From: Haemonchus contortus
Lineage: Eukaryota; Nematoda; Chromadorea; Rhabditida; Trichostrongylidae
Direction: 5' to 3'
NCBI GenBank assembly: GCA_000469685.2
Contig: LS997566.1
Coordinates: forward strand, 10,481,492-10,545,491
Length of the DNA: 64,000 bases
The notes under the pieces are model-generated. The model had not been told where the DNA came from and made no database searches. It was given only the letters and a program-made list of their open reading frames with translations. The translations under genes and the position numbers were made by a program. Below, piece by piece: positions 22,538 through 32,230 of the stretch (the first letter of the stretch is position 1; every line of letters starts with the position of its first letter).

Positions 22538-23125
22538 AACCCTTTGACGACCATGGCAATCGCCGGTGGGTGCCACCATGTTTTTGCTTTATTTGCACAT
22601 TTGAAGCTTATTTAGTATTTTAATATTCACCAATTAACTTTATGGCATTTATATTCAATGTGGTCCATGTGAATGATTTCTTAGAGCTTATTTATTACAA
22701 ACTTATGTAGTCAGCGAAGTAGTGCTGAAATAGTTTAGGAACTTCAGCGAGGTTTGTTTACGTCCTGGAAGAAGTGGAGGCAGTGCCTAGAATCCCTGAC
22801 TTGCGATCATGTGACCGCGAGATTGATATCTTCATCCTCAAGCTCCTTGGATGCTATACGAATTCCTACTGCTAACACTATTACCAAAATTCTAACCTAC
22901 ATTGCTTCCAAACCCGAGGTGCGATTCCAAGACTCAGTTTTATACACGATAAAATAAGATCTAGTGCTTCTGTTATGCAGAAGTACTGCTAAGTTTATCA
23001 AACCAGAGAAAGGAGTTCCTCCAGAGACCATGGCACCCACCGGTGTGTGCCACTCGCGCACGGAAGGAAGAGGGCGTGGTCCCATAGACGCGTCATGTCG
23101 AAATCGGCATTGTCGTCAAAGGGTT
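22538..23125. mobile_element. Probable MITE forming the centre of palindrome 1
   Basis: The non-palindromic spacer (22472-23162) is largely bounded by inverted 14-bp ends, AACCCTTTGACGAC at 22538 and its complement ending at 23125. Similarity continues weakly inside (ATGGC/ATGCC and a CCGGTGGGTGCC block). No coding frame is present. It probably inserted into, or seeded, the spacer. No target duplication is evident. Confidence 0.55.
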
Positions 23126-23747
23126 AAAATACAAAAAGTCTCAGGCAATCAGTTGGGTAGAAGGATAGAATTTCTTGCATTTTGATCAACTGGAGAGGTA
23201 CATTCCTGAAGTAGAAGGAGATGTACTAGTGTGAAGAAGGAGTTCTTCGCGCAAGGCAGGAACCGTTGTAATGGCGTTTAATGACTCATATCGCTGAAAA
23301 ATAATTTCATGCAAGTATGTCGAGCATTTACTTGAGAAAGTTCTCTTCAAAATTATCGTTTTACAGACTCTAGTGGTAAAGTGCTTGTTGACCCAAAAGA
23401 AATTATGAAGATATTTGACGACAAAGAGGGTTGTCTACGATTGTGATTTATAACTAGTTGTTCGAAATGTACAACAAGATGAAAAAGAAGCAATTGTATG
23501 CGCCCTCATCTTTACCCCTTACTGAAGATGTAGACTCTTCCTCATGGTTATTCAACGCTCTTCTGACAACTCAGAGATACTCTCGGGAAGTACAACACAT
23601 TTTTCAGTAGATGAAAAAAATCGCTCTCAAATCGCACATCATCGATTTTTCTCCTTTGTCCTAGTAATGAAATTTGAAGAACTGTGCAGTAAAATTATAA
23701 CAGCTGCCAGTGCCTATGATATCCATGAAAGATGGTTCAAAAATTGC

Positions 23748-23755
23748 TATAAAAG
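23748..23755 (+). promoter_or_regulatory. TATA box of ASP copy 2
   Basis: TATAAAAG, 50 bp upstream of the ATG at 23798. A transcription start near 23780 would leave a very short 5' leader. Confidence 0.75.
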
Positions 23756-23797
23756 CGCCATTAGGGTGCCTGTGGACATTCGCATTCGTCGTGAGGT

Positions 23798-26071
23798 ATG
23801 CAAATACCCACTTTAATTGCTATTTCGGTGAGTTTTCATCTTTAGTGGCATGTATAGCTTTCTCCAATTACTCCATTCAGGTGCTTCTGACGCCATCATG
23901 CCTGAAAGGTGCGCACTCCTCAAGGTTTTGAAACGCTCAATTTGAGATTCGGGTTGTTAGAAACTTTTTTCAGCCGCGTTTTGCCCCACATCGGACAATG
24001 GCATGACCGATGAAATTAGGCAGATTTTCGTTGATAAGCACAATGAGTATCGGTTGGTCGTAGTGCCTGCGTAACACACCCATGATATCTTCGTGCAGGT
24101 GCGACGAACAAGTTTTTCAGATCTATTATTGCTAAAGGACAGGCCAAGAATAAACTTGGAGGATTCGCTCCGAAAGCAGCTCGAATGTTGAAAGTGGTAC
24201 GATGTGAAGCTTCTAGTCCCTGATGATATTTCCTTAGCCTTCAGTCGTTCTGTGCTCTATCAAACAAAGGACAAAAGCATGTGGACCAGGGCTTTTAGGG
24301 TTACGATTGCGAAGTTGAGGCAAATACGGCGGCATATGCAAAAGAGTGCAAGTTCGAACATGATCCACCCGAGCAAAGGAATTATTGGGGGCAGAACCTG
24401 TGGATGCTAGGAGGGACTAATTACAGCAAGACGGAATCTGCAAAATTAGTATGTTGGAATTTTGAGCTCAGTTTCAACTCGGTCTCCTTCAAAAATGATT
24501 TCACAATTTTAGAGTGTCCAAGCTTGGTACTGGGAATTGAAGATGTTTGGAGTGCCCGATGAAAATATCCTGACAATGGAAGTCTTCGATCGGGGTGTTG
24601 GCCACTACACACAGGTGTTTACAGAATTCACAGGTTTACCATTTGACTAACGTCGAAAGGATGGCCTTTACAGGTAGCCTGGCAGTCTAGCGACAAAATC
24701 GGCTGCGCAGTTGAATGGTGCCCAACCATGACACTTGTAGCATGCGAGTACAACCCTGCGTAAGTCACGGAGATAACAACAACGAGATCCTTTTCACGAA
24801 ATTTTTTGCAAAAATCAAATTATAGAGGAAATAGGATCAATCATTATATTTACGACATCGGAGATCCATGCACAACTGATGAAGACTGTCAATGCACTGG
24901 CTGCACTTGTAGTAAAGATGAGGCCCTTTGTATTCCTCCAGGATATACTACCGTCATGCCACCGACTACAGAGAAACCTACTACAACACCTAAAATATAC
25001 CATCCAGGTTTGAACGAAAAAAGTTTTTTCGGCTCCAAGCTAATGATTCCCAAAAAACTCGCTCAGGTGGGATGTGCCCTGAGAATAATAACGGAATGAC
25101 AGATGAAGCTAGGCAGATGTTCGTCGACAAACACAATGAGTATCGGTAAGTTTTCGGGACGTAAAATCTATGAGAATGTTGCTGTTATTCGTAACAATTC
25201 AGATCCCTCATAGCTAAAGGACTAGCTCATAACAATCTTGGAGGGTTTGCTCCAAAAGCGGCTAGAATGATGAAAGTGGTACGATTATGTTATACATAAC
25301 ATGCTTTGATCACAATGATTTGCAGGACTTGAAGGACCTCAGGCTTTGAGGCCGAACCTATCTTTACTATCTTATTCACTTCTATCGAACAATCTAGGCG
25401 ACTACTATAAAGTTTGCAAAGAACTGTTACATAGCTACAATTGCGAAATCGAAGCGAATGCAGTGGAGTGGGCGAAGGATTGCACGCTTGGGTACAACTC
25501 TGTTGCTCAAAATAACCAATGGGGTTATAATGTACATTCACTACTGCCGCATATTAACAAGACGGTAGCAGCAGCAGAGGTTGTAATATATTCTTATTGC
25601 ATCTTTTTCAGAGAGCACTATCTACCACATTTCAGAGTGTCGAGGCCTGGTTCAATGAACTACAGACATATGGTGCACCTCAGGATAACGTTTTCAGTAT
25701 GGAGGTTTTCAATCAAAACGTAATACAGGAATACGCTCAGGTATGAACAGAAGTTTTGACACGGTGTTAGCAAGAACGTTGCTACTTTTGTTTCCAGTTG
25801 GCGTGGCAATCGAGCAACCAGATTGGTTGTGGAATTTTTTCTTGCTGGGGTGGCGCCTCTACATTTGTGGCTTGCGAATACAATCCTGGGTAAGAATAAG
25901 CAAAGAAAACGGACTCTCCTCGTAAAGGATTCACCCTAAAAATTGAACTTCAGAGGAAACTTCATCGGCGAATTGATTTATACGATGGGAGATCCGTGCT
26001 CAACTGACGAAGACTGTCAGTGCGCTGGTTGCGTCTGTAGCAAAGATGAAGCACTCTGTATTGCTCCTTAA
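23798..26071 (+). CDS. Two-domain SCP/TAPS (ASP) secreted protein, copy 2, with a damaged splice acceptor
   Basis: Exons: 23798-23827, 23881-23908, 23974-24052, 24121-24196, 24299-24448, 24513-24614, 24674-24759, 24826-25007, 25067-25145, 25203-25278, about 25433-25579, 25636-25740, 25798-25889 and 25954-26071. All phases agree except at the start of the exon near 25433. There copies 1, 3 and 4 have TTACAG before the exon, while this copy has TTACAT followed by AG. Using that shifted AG removes two bases, changes frame and meets a stop before SCP domain 2 is complete. Otherwise the protein equals copy 1: signal peptide, SCP domain 1 with GHYTQVAW, Cys-rich hinge, Thr/Pro linker, SCP domain 2, Cys-rich tail. 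AATAAA is at 26082-26087. The gene may yield a one-domain product, skip the exon, or be a pseudogene. A sequencing error is possible. Confidence 0.9.
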
Positions 26072-26511
26072 ATGCTTGTGCAATAAATCTTCAGTGAAAG
26101 AAAATCATTGTTCTCCGAGTATTTGTCATTCAAAGTTCCTTCAAATGTCACTGATTCTGCACTCCTCACTTCAAGAAAACGCTTTTCGCTTTTTGTGCCC
26201 ATATATGCTGCTTCAAGACATCTTGCGGAGTTGATTTGTAAAGGCCATTTAAAGAGGAGGATATATTCTAATTCTTACCTACAATTAGAACACAGAATGA
26301 TGTTATAGACAAGAGAGGCCACGAGATTGAAGTAAACCAAAAAGACGAGCAGACACTGAGACTTGAGCTGTCGGAATAGTGAACCGAAACTGAAAGAGTT
26401 GAAGATTCTTCGACTTGGTAAGTCCTAATACGCCTCACTTTAATGTAACTGCACTCTAAGTATGAACCTCTTACTACTTTCGATCTCATCTTCAACAAAC
26501 GGGGTGCTTAC

Positions 26512-28144
26512 CGTTTTGGCATAGCCACGTTGGGGTGCGTTGCTCTCGGAGATTTCGCAGAAAGTCGATGTTTTCTATCATCGAGTGCTTCACGATCACA
26601 CAACCGGCTAGCGTGAATTGTTTCAAAGGCTCACGAGGTGGAAGCAAATCTCGTTGGTTTCTGTCAATTTTGATGTCCCCATGAAGCCATTCGCATCCAA
26701 TCAAATCGCTCAGATTCCTTAGAGGATTGGGAACGGAGCACTCTGAATGACTTTTACGTAACCTCATGAAGCATTCAATAACCAGTGAATCGGAAAACAG
26801 TATTGTCATGGTTCTTATTGAGCAAATGCCGATCTGTGGTTAGAGAATCGCTGAGAATTAAATATGGACTGCATCAAAATTCGCCTGCTTTTAACCCCGA
26901 CTGGCAGCATGGAGTGGCATGCCATCACTTGTCGGCTACCATTGATTCTTATCCGGCTTTTCCGGCAGAGACTGGTGGCACTGAGCTCCACTTCCAAGAC
27001 TACTGTATTCGACGTCCTCCCATTTGAATCGAAATCCATTTAGGAATCCATTTCCATGTCATTGTCGAAGATGAACTAGTATAGAGCTGATCAGTTGCCT
27101 CAGAACAGAATAATCTGTACAGGCGCGATAGGCTATGTACTGCCACCTAGGAAGTCGTACGTCTTTTGTATGGTACAGGCAATGTTGTTCTGGAGCGCTC
27201 TACAGAAATTCACCTCTGTTCTACTTACTCTTCTTCTCTGTCTCGGTATGAGTCTTACTTTGAAGGATGGTCAGTAGTAAGTATCGAATTTGAGCATAGT
27301 TATGTGATGCTTTCTGCATTCTGCTTTAGGAGGATACTGTGCTCTATACGAGACTCAGGTGCAGTCGACAATAAACGGCAGTCCTGAAGCCACTCCCTGC
27401 TGCTAGTCGGACTAATAGTAGAAGCCAATAAAGAGAAGCCTTAAAAATAAGAGCTATTTCTACAATATTGAAAACACCCCAGCCTCCGTCCCTCAATGAT
27501 AACTTTGGCTTTTCCACTGAAGGAACTACTACCGAACAAAGTGTTGGAAGAAACCTCCGAATGCTTGAATGGAATTCCGTTTTGAAGCTCGTGCACCAGC
27601 TTTCAAAGCATTCAGTCTGTTGATGGTCTCATTTGAGAGTTTCCGATTTCCTCGCACCATTAGTGTCGGTATGGCGACGGCCCTCACATTGTTCGAATCG
27701 CCGAAGACGATCTCTTCCAAGAAGGGATTGTCACGAATCACGATTGCTGCTACTGAAAAATTCATTTTTACGAGAATCCATTTGACTGACATTAACTAGA
27801 TCTTTGACAACTTTATTACTAACAACATATATGTTGTCTTATTTAGACCTTTATTCAAGCATTATGGTCGCTAATCAATGAATAAGTCTCACACGCTTTC
27901 GGGCATCTGGCGTCAGCTCGCTCTCGAATAGCTGGAAAAGCCAACCGTCTGAGTTTGGTATTCTGGACGCGAATACAGACTTCAAATTTACGAAGCTTCG
28001 AAAAGAAGATGTTGAAGTCGTCGTCATTGAATTTGGACGCACTGATCACCGGCGTATCATAGTCGAATGATAGAGTTGCCCGCTTTGAGCACTGTTTGAT
28101 GAAATTTTGCGTATCCCCAGTGTAGAAGTTGTAGTCGCTGCATT
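26512..28144 (-). CDS. Second receptor L-domain (irld-type) gene, incomplete at both ends
   Basis: Three minus-strand exons join with the same phase at each junction: 28144-27893, 27752-27555 and 26742-26512. The first two encode one L domain: an ECSDYNFY start, NIFFSKLRKFEVCIRVQNT, AIVIRDNPFLEEIVFGDS and MVRGNRKL. The third starts a second L domain, with ECSVPN, GCEWLHGDIKIDRN, LAGCVIVKHSMIENIDFLRNLRE, and ends at a good GTAAGC donor. The next exon would begin just before the palindrome arm at 26380. A candidate starting near 26423 with LTKSKNLQLFQF runs into that arm, so the 3' part seems lost or displaced. No signal-peptide exon was identified. The first intron is about 140 bp and the second about 810 bp. 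As with other irld proteins, it is probably a secreted or surface ligand-binding protein with no catalytic part. Confidence 0.72.
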
Positions 28145-29871
28145 CTGAAAAAGTGAAGAAGAAGTAAAACAAGGTAGTGACGTCGTTGGTGGAACCTAAC
28201 TGGAGACAGCACGACTATCCTAGCCTTAACCCGTTTCACTCTGGGAGGATGCAGCACCAGATGTTGGTTGCGCGGAGGTGAGCCGTAGACATACTGGCAC
28301 GCGAAAGATTAACTCTTGCAACTGTTACCGACACGAATTGGCCCATTCCGTGTGGTTATTCCATTTTTTAAGCCCCAGAGGAGCACTTAGTTGTTTGTTA
28401 ACGGTTGTTCATGCTTAATTGAGTGCGAGAAGACCGAGTTGCTTTCAAAGTTTCCGGATATCCTTCATTCGTTCAAGTTCAGTTAAGGCATAGTAGTTCC
28501 CACTTCTAGTCTTAAGGCATAGATCCCACTTCTTCCGCACAGTCTTCGTTCCAACCCTGCATTTTTCTATTCACTTGAGCTGGGGTGGTGCAGTCTCAAA
28601 GACAGTATAGAACCGGAAGTGGCACTAGCCCTCATAGGGAGACGGGCGTTAGGAACGATTTTGAGCAATCGATTTGCCGCACGCGGCTGTCGCGGACCGC
28701 TCATTCGCCGTTATAACAGCTCTAGCGTTCTTCATGCAGCTCAGTCGATATGCGATCATTATTTTATGCATAATTCTACTATTAGTACTTTTGTTCTTGT
28801 ATTTCTTACCTACTGCTGCATCCTGCTACATTCCTTCGCGCGCGACGCCCCTCTCACCGCGACGCGACCATTTCGTTCCTAACGCACCACACCCGCCCTC
28901 ATATGCTTCAGGGATCAGATCAGTATCACTCCTATTCGATACTATATGCCTTCCATACTTTAGGAGTCGGCAACTGGTATCAAACCCGCCTGAGAGCATG
29001 AAAGCACCGAGTAGCTGGCCACCGTAATTCATTGTACATGAAGGCCACATACGCATTCAAAACACCACTACAATTCAGAATGTCGGCCAGATGATAAAGG
29101 TCCCTCCAAAATGGATCGGAACGCCAAGCAGTTTATGTTTATCCTTATCCTTCTCTCCAATTGGCATTTTCGATGTCTTTTACTCGATTTCTTTTACTAC
29201 TTCGTTCGAGAACGTTTCCTTGAATTTGTTTGTTAAGCTTATCCACTAAATAATCAAATAAACCAATCAGTTGCCCTTATAGAAAGTGAATAAATCTCGA
29301 AATTGATTACCAAATTCTTCAGCTTCCTTGGTAAAGAGAGAATGAGCGATGGAGCAGAGAATGCCTTGTACTTAACCATTATTATCTTATCAATTTACCC
29401 AAGGATCCTACGGTTAGTAACTTACCAAATTCTTTAGATTACTACGGTTTTTGATAACACTCTGACCATTTCATCAGTTGTTATCTAACATTTCTCATGC
29501 CGTGTTTAATATAATGCCGTACCTTGACACGTTGGCGACCATGCGTCCCGATGCCAGGGCGCACGTTTTTGGCTCGCTGGGGTATTTATATTATTTATGA
29601 GGTGTTTCTGTAATTTTTTCATGTTTTCATGTATCAGCTGAGCTCACAGCCTTCTAGAGAATCTTGAAGCATTGCGGTCCGGGAATCATACATTTCTAAC
29701 TACAGAGTTAAGAGAAAATAAAAGATTAATGTAAGTACAATATAAAAACACAATACGGTCGCCAATGGGTTAAAAAGACGTCCATGCGTTTCGTGCCAAT
29801 TTATGGCAGTGGGACCATCCATCCTTTGTTCAATCTAACAGTACCCTTGGTAAGTACTCATCCTACAGTAC
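28145..29871. other. Unrecognised, repeat-like
   Basis: There is no supported gene. The block at 28600-29060 is unusually GC-rich, with open frames on both strands, and looks like a dispersed repeat, but no protein family is recognisable. Short motifs around CTTAACCCG (28210) and GGGTTAAAA (29767) resemble the ends of the spacer MITE at 22538-23125 and may be decayed copies. Confidence 0.35.
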
Positions 29872-30690
29872 CTTTTGTTGGAGTTCGTTATCATTGAACA
29901 CTAGGCTAACTTCCCTTGCTACTCCTGACTTTCTTTTTCTTTTGTCTACATTGTTATAGTTTTCTATCAATATTACCAACACGGATTTCTGTCCGAGCTC
30001 TCTCCAGTATAGCTTCGTGGAGTTCGTCATATTTCGGACAATCACTCAGAGCTCTGAAGAGTAGTGGGTACGTGGCGTATGCAAGTAGCTGGCAATGAGA
30101 ATTTCCTCTCGCTACTAGGGGATCGAGGCTCGCTACTGTGAGGCTAAAACAGGCACGAATACATCTATTATTATGCACAAACTCAATTGTGGAAATAGAT
30201 GCACTGTCTGGAAGGCAGGTGACATTCAGACAGCCAAAAGCCTGACACGGAAACGACTAGGCTTACTACTACCTAGAGACAGAGATGAACCTAACGAAAA
30301 CCGCATTTTGTCGAAAGTTAGGGGAAGTCATTCCCTTAGACAATAAATGATTCTAGTAGTAGACAATTTGTTAAGATTTAGAAAGCAATATGCTCCTGAG
30401 AACAACTTCTGAAGCCACTCTTCACTTGAACTAATCCAACACATATGAGGTTCTGGCCAAAACTGTCCTATGAACGAAGAAGTCGAATCACTTACTGTCG
30501 CTCTTCTTGGTTTCAACTATAGTGACTAACAAAAAAGGAATGAAGTTCATGGAAACGAACTGATCAAATGAACTACTCTTTCCCAGCGTGAAGAATTTTA
30601 ATCGACATGCTACAAGTCTTCTCAAGTTGCCAACTAGCAAATGATAAAAATCACGGCGAGCTGGAAAGAACTGTGAGGACGACGAGTAAG
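29872..30690 (-). pseudogene. Possible third L-domain gene fragment
   Basis: Two minus-strand open stretches have the flavour of receptor L domains. One (ending at 29872 with an AAG/GT donor) contains DCPKYDELHEAILERARTEI and, in a shifted frame, GVAREVSLVFNDNELQQK. The other (ending at 30496 with a GTAAGT donor) contains LLVGNLRRLVACRLKFF. The pieces do not join in one frame, so this may be a decayed paralogue of the L-domain genes on either side of palindrome 1. The assignment is weak. Confidence 0.3.
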
Positions 30691-32040
30691 CCATACATTT
30701 CAATATCCAGGGGAACGGAAGAGTGGAAGAAATTCGTCTGCAGTGATTACTAACGTAATTAGCAGTAATGGTGGCAATGGTTCGCCTCTTCAGAGAATGG
30801 GAATTCGAGAAGGGCTCAGCTGCCGGTCTGATTTCAGGAGTAGTGAATCACATCGATAGCTCTCTCGAGAGTTTCCTGAGCAACTCACTCTAGATTGAAA
30901 TCTCTAAAAGTCTGTTAATACTGCTTCAAGTAAACCAGTTGCCTCCCTGAGCTTGATTCTTAATCTTTCGGACTTCGAGCAACGATGTATTATTCATTCA
31001 TGGCTGAATTCTCTTGAGGCAGGATGAGCCCGAACCAGTGAATAGACGGGGGAGAATCCCTTGCTCGCTTTTCCTATCGTGTGCAGCGTTGTCTGAGTGG
31101 GAATGGCCCGAAAAGCTGTGACGCTTGCCGCCTTATCATAAATAATCCATGGCGTGTTCAGCATGATTTGCGAGGCGTCTGCCGATGATAACCACCGAGC
31201 GGCACCCCATATCACCAAATGGTCGGCGCTCGTGTGCAACGAATGGGTGTCCCACGCCTTTCTGTGAACGATTGGTATCATCTTTCGCTCGATCGTAATG
31301 TTCTGCCTTCATTTCGTAACTGATTTACCTACCAATCATTGCGATCGTCCGCTATTTGCCACCACATCTGGAAGGGGTTGACGTTAGGTTTATAACGTGC
31401 AACATTTTTTACTAGGGACGTCCAACATGTGCCTGTATTGTCTCTGTATTTTGAAACATTCATCATACTAATCGCTTCCCTTCGAATCACTGTCCATTTT
31501 TATTTCCATCTACCCACTCCTTTTCACTCAAGAAAAAACTGCTGGACTTATTTCTATACTTGCCTATTGACACAATTATTTAACTGGCTCAAAACACGCA
31601 TAATCAAAAAGAAGTCAGAAATAAAGGATAAAATCATTGGCCAGTTCATCCCACCTGCATTCGACTTCCATAAGGAAGCACAATGGCGTTTTGAATGCGT
31701 ATATGGCTTTTACACTGACTTGCAGTGGCCAGTCAGTGTAAAAGTCGGTGCTTTTTCCAGATGCTTCTGGTACCCACTCCCAGATGTTTCTGGTACCAGT
31801 TTACCAAACTCGGAGTAGGGCAGGTTTCGTTGGCCTATGCGGGTATCAAGCCGGTATCTACACCCGGACTAGTTTGCCACTACATCACTTTCACCGCGAG
31901 TTAGGAAGTAAGAAAGGATAAAATATCAAGCCTTTTGATGTCATTCAATTCTGTCTGACTGATTACCCCCCCCCCCCCCTCCCTCCCCCTCCCTCGAGTT
32001 CAATTCAGAATTCGAGATATTATTAAAGAAATTGCCATAA
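30691..32040. other. No supported gene
   Basis: The open frames at 30994-31281 (-) and 31429-31818 (+) show no domain or splice support. A C-rich low-complexity tract lies at about 31967-31995. Confidence 0.4.
31707..31744. repeat. Perfect 14-bp hairpin
   Basis: CTTTTACACTGACT (31707-31720), a 10-nt loop, then its exact complement (31731-31744). It could be a tiny foldback element. Nothing else is known. Confidence 0.8.
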
Positions 32041-32044
32041 TTTT

Positions 32045-32226
32045 TCACCTTTCACGTTTAGGAGGATCGGTGAGAACTGCTCCGTTCTCAGTTTTCATTA
32101 CCCGCCAAGCATCTTTACATATTTCTATTTTCATACCACCCCGAGTGCATTGGTCTTCCACGAAGACCAATGAAGATTCATCAAATCGTACTACTTCCAT
32201 TTCACCACCAGTTCCTACCTGTCTCC
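32045..32226 (-). other. Coding-like fragment, unrecognised
   Basis: A minus-strand open stretch of about 60 codons contains EMEVVRFDESSLVFVEDQC and MKIEICKDAWRVM, preceded by an ACAG that could be an acceptor. The amino-acid texture is that of real protein, but no family is recognised and no neighbouring exon joins it. Confidence 0.25.
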
Positions 32227-32230
32227 GCAC

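Larger units (their letters stand above)
23163..26380. repeat. Right arm of ASP palindrome 1
   Basis: This is the reverse complement of 19254-22471, with one base difference found at 25432. Outside 26380 the sequence changes abruptly to the L-domain gene on the minus strand. Confidence 0.93.

Noticed and set aside
31967..31995. C-rich tract
   Set aside because: Simple low-complexity sequence with no further structure.
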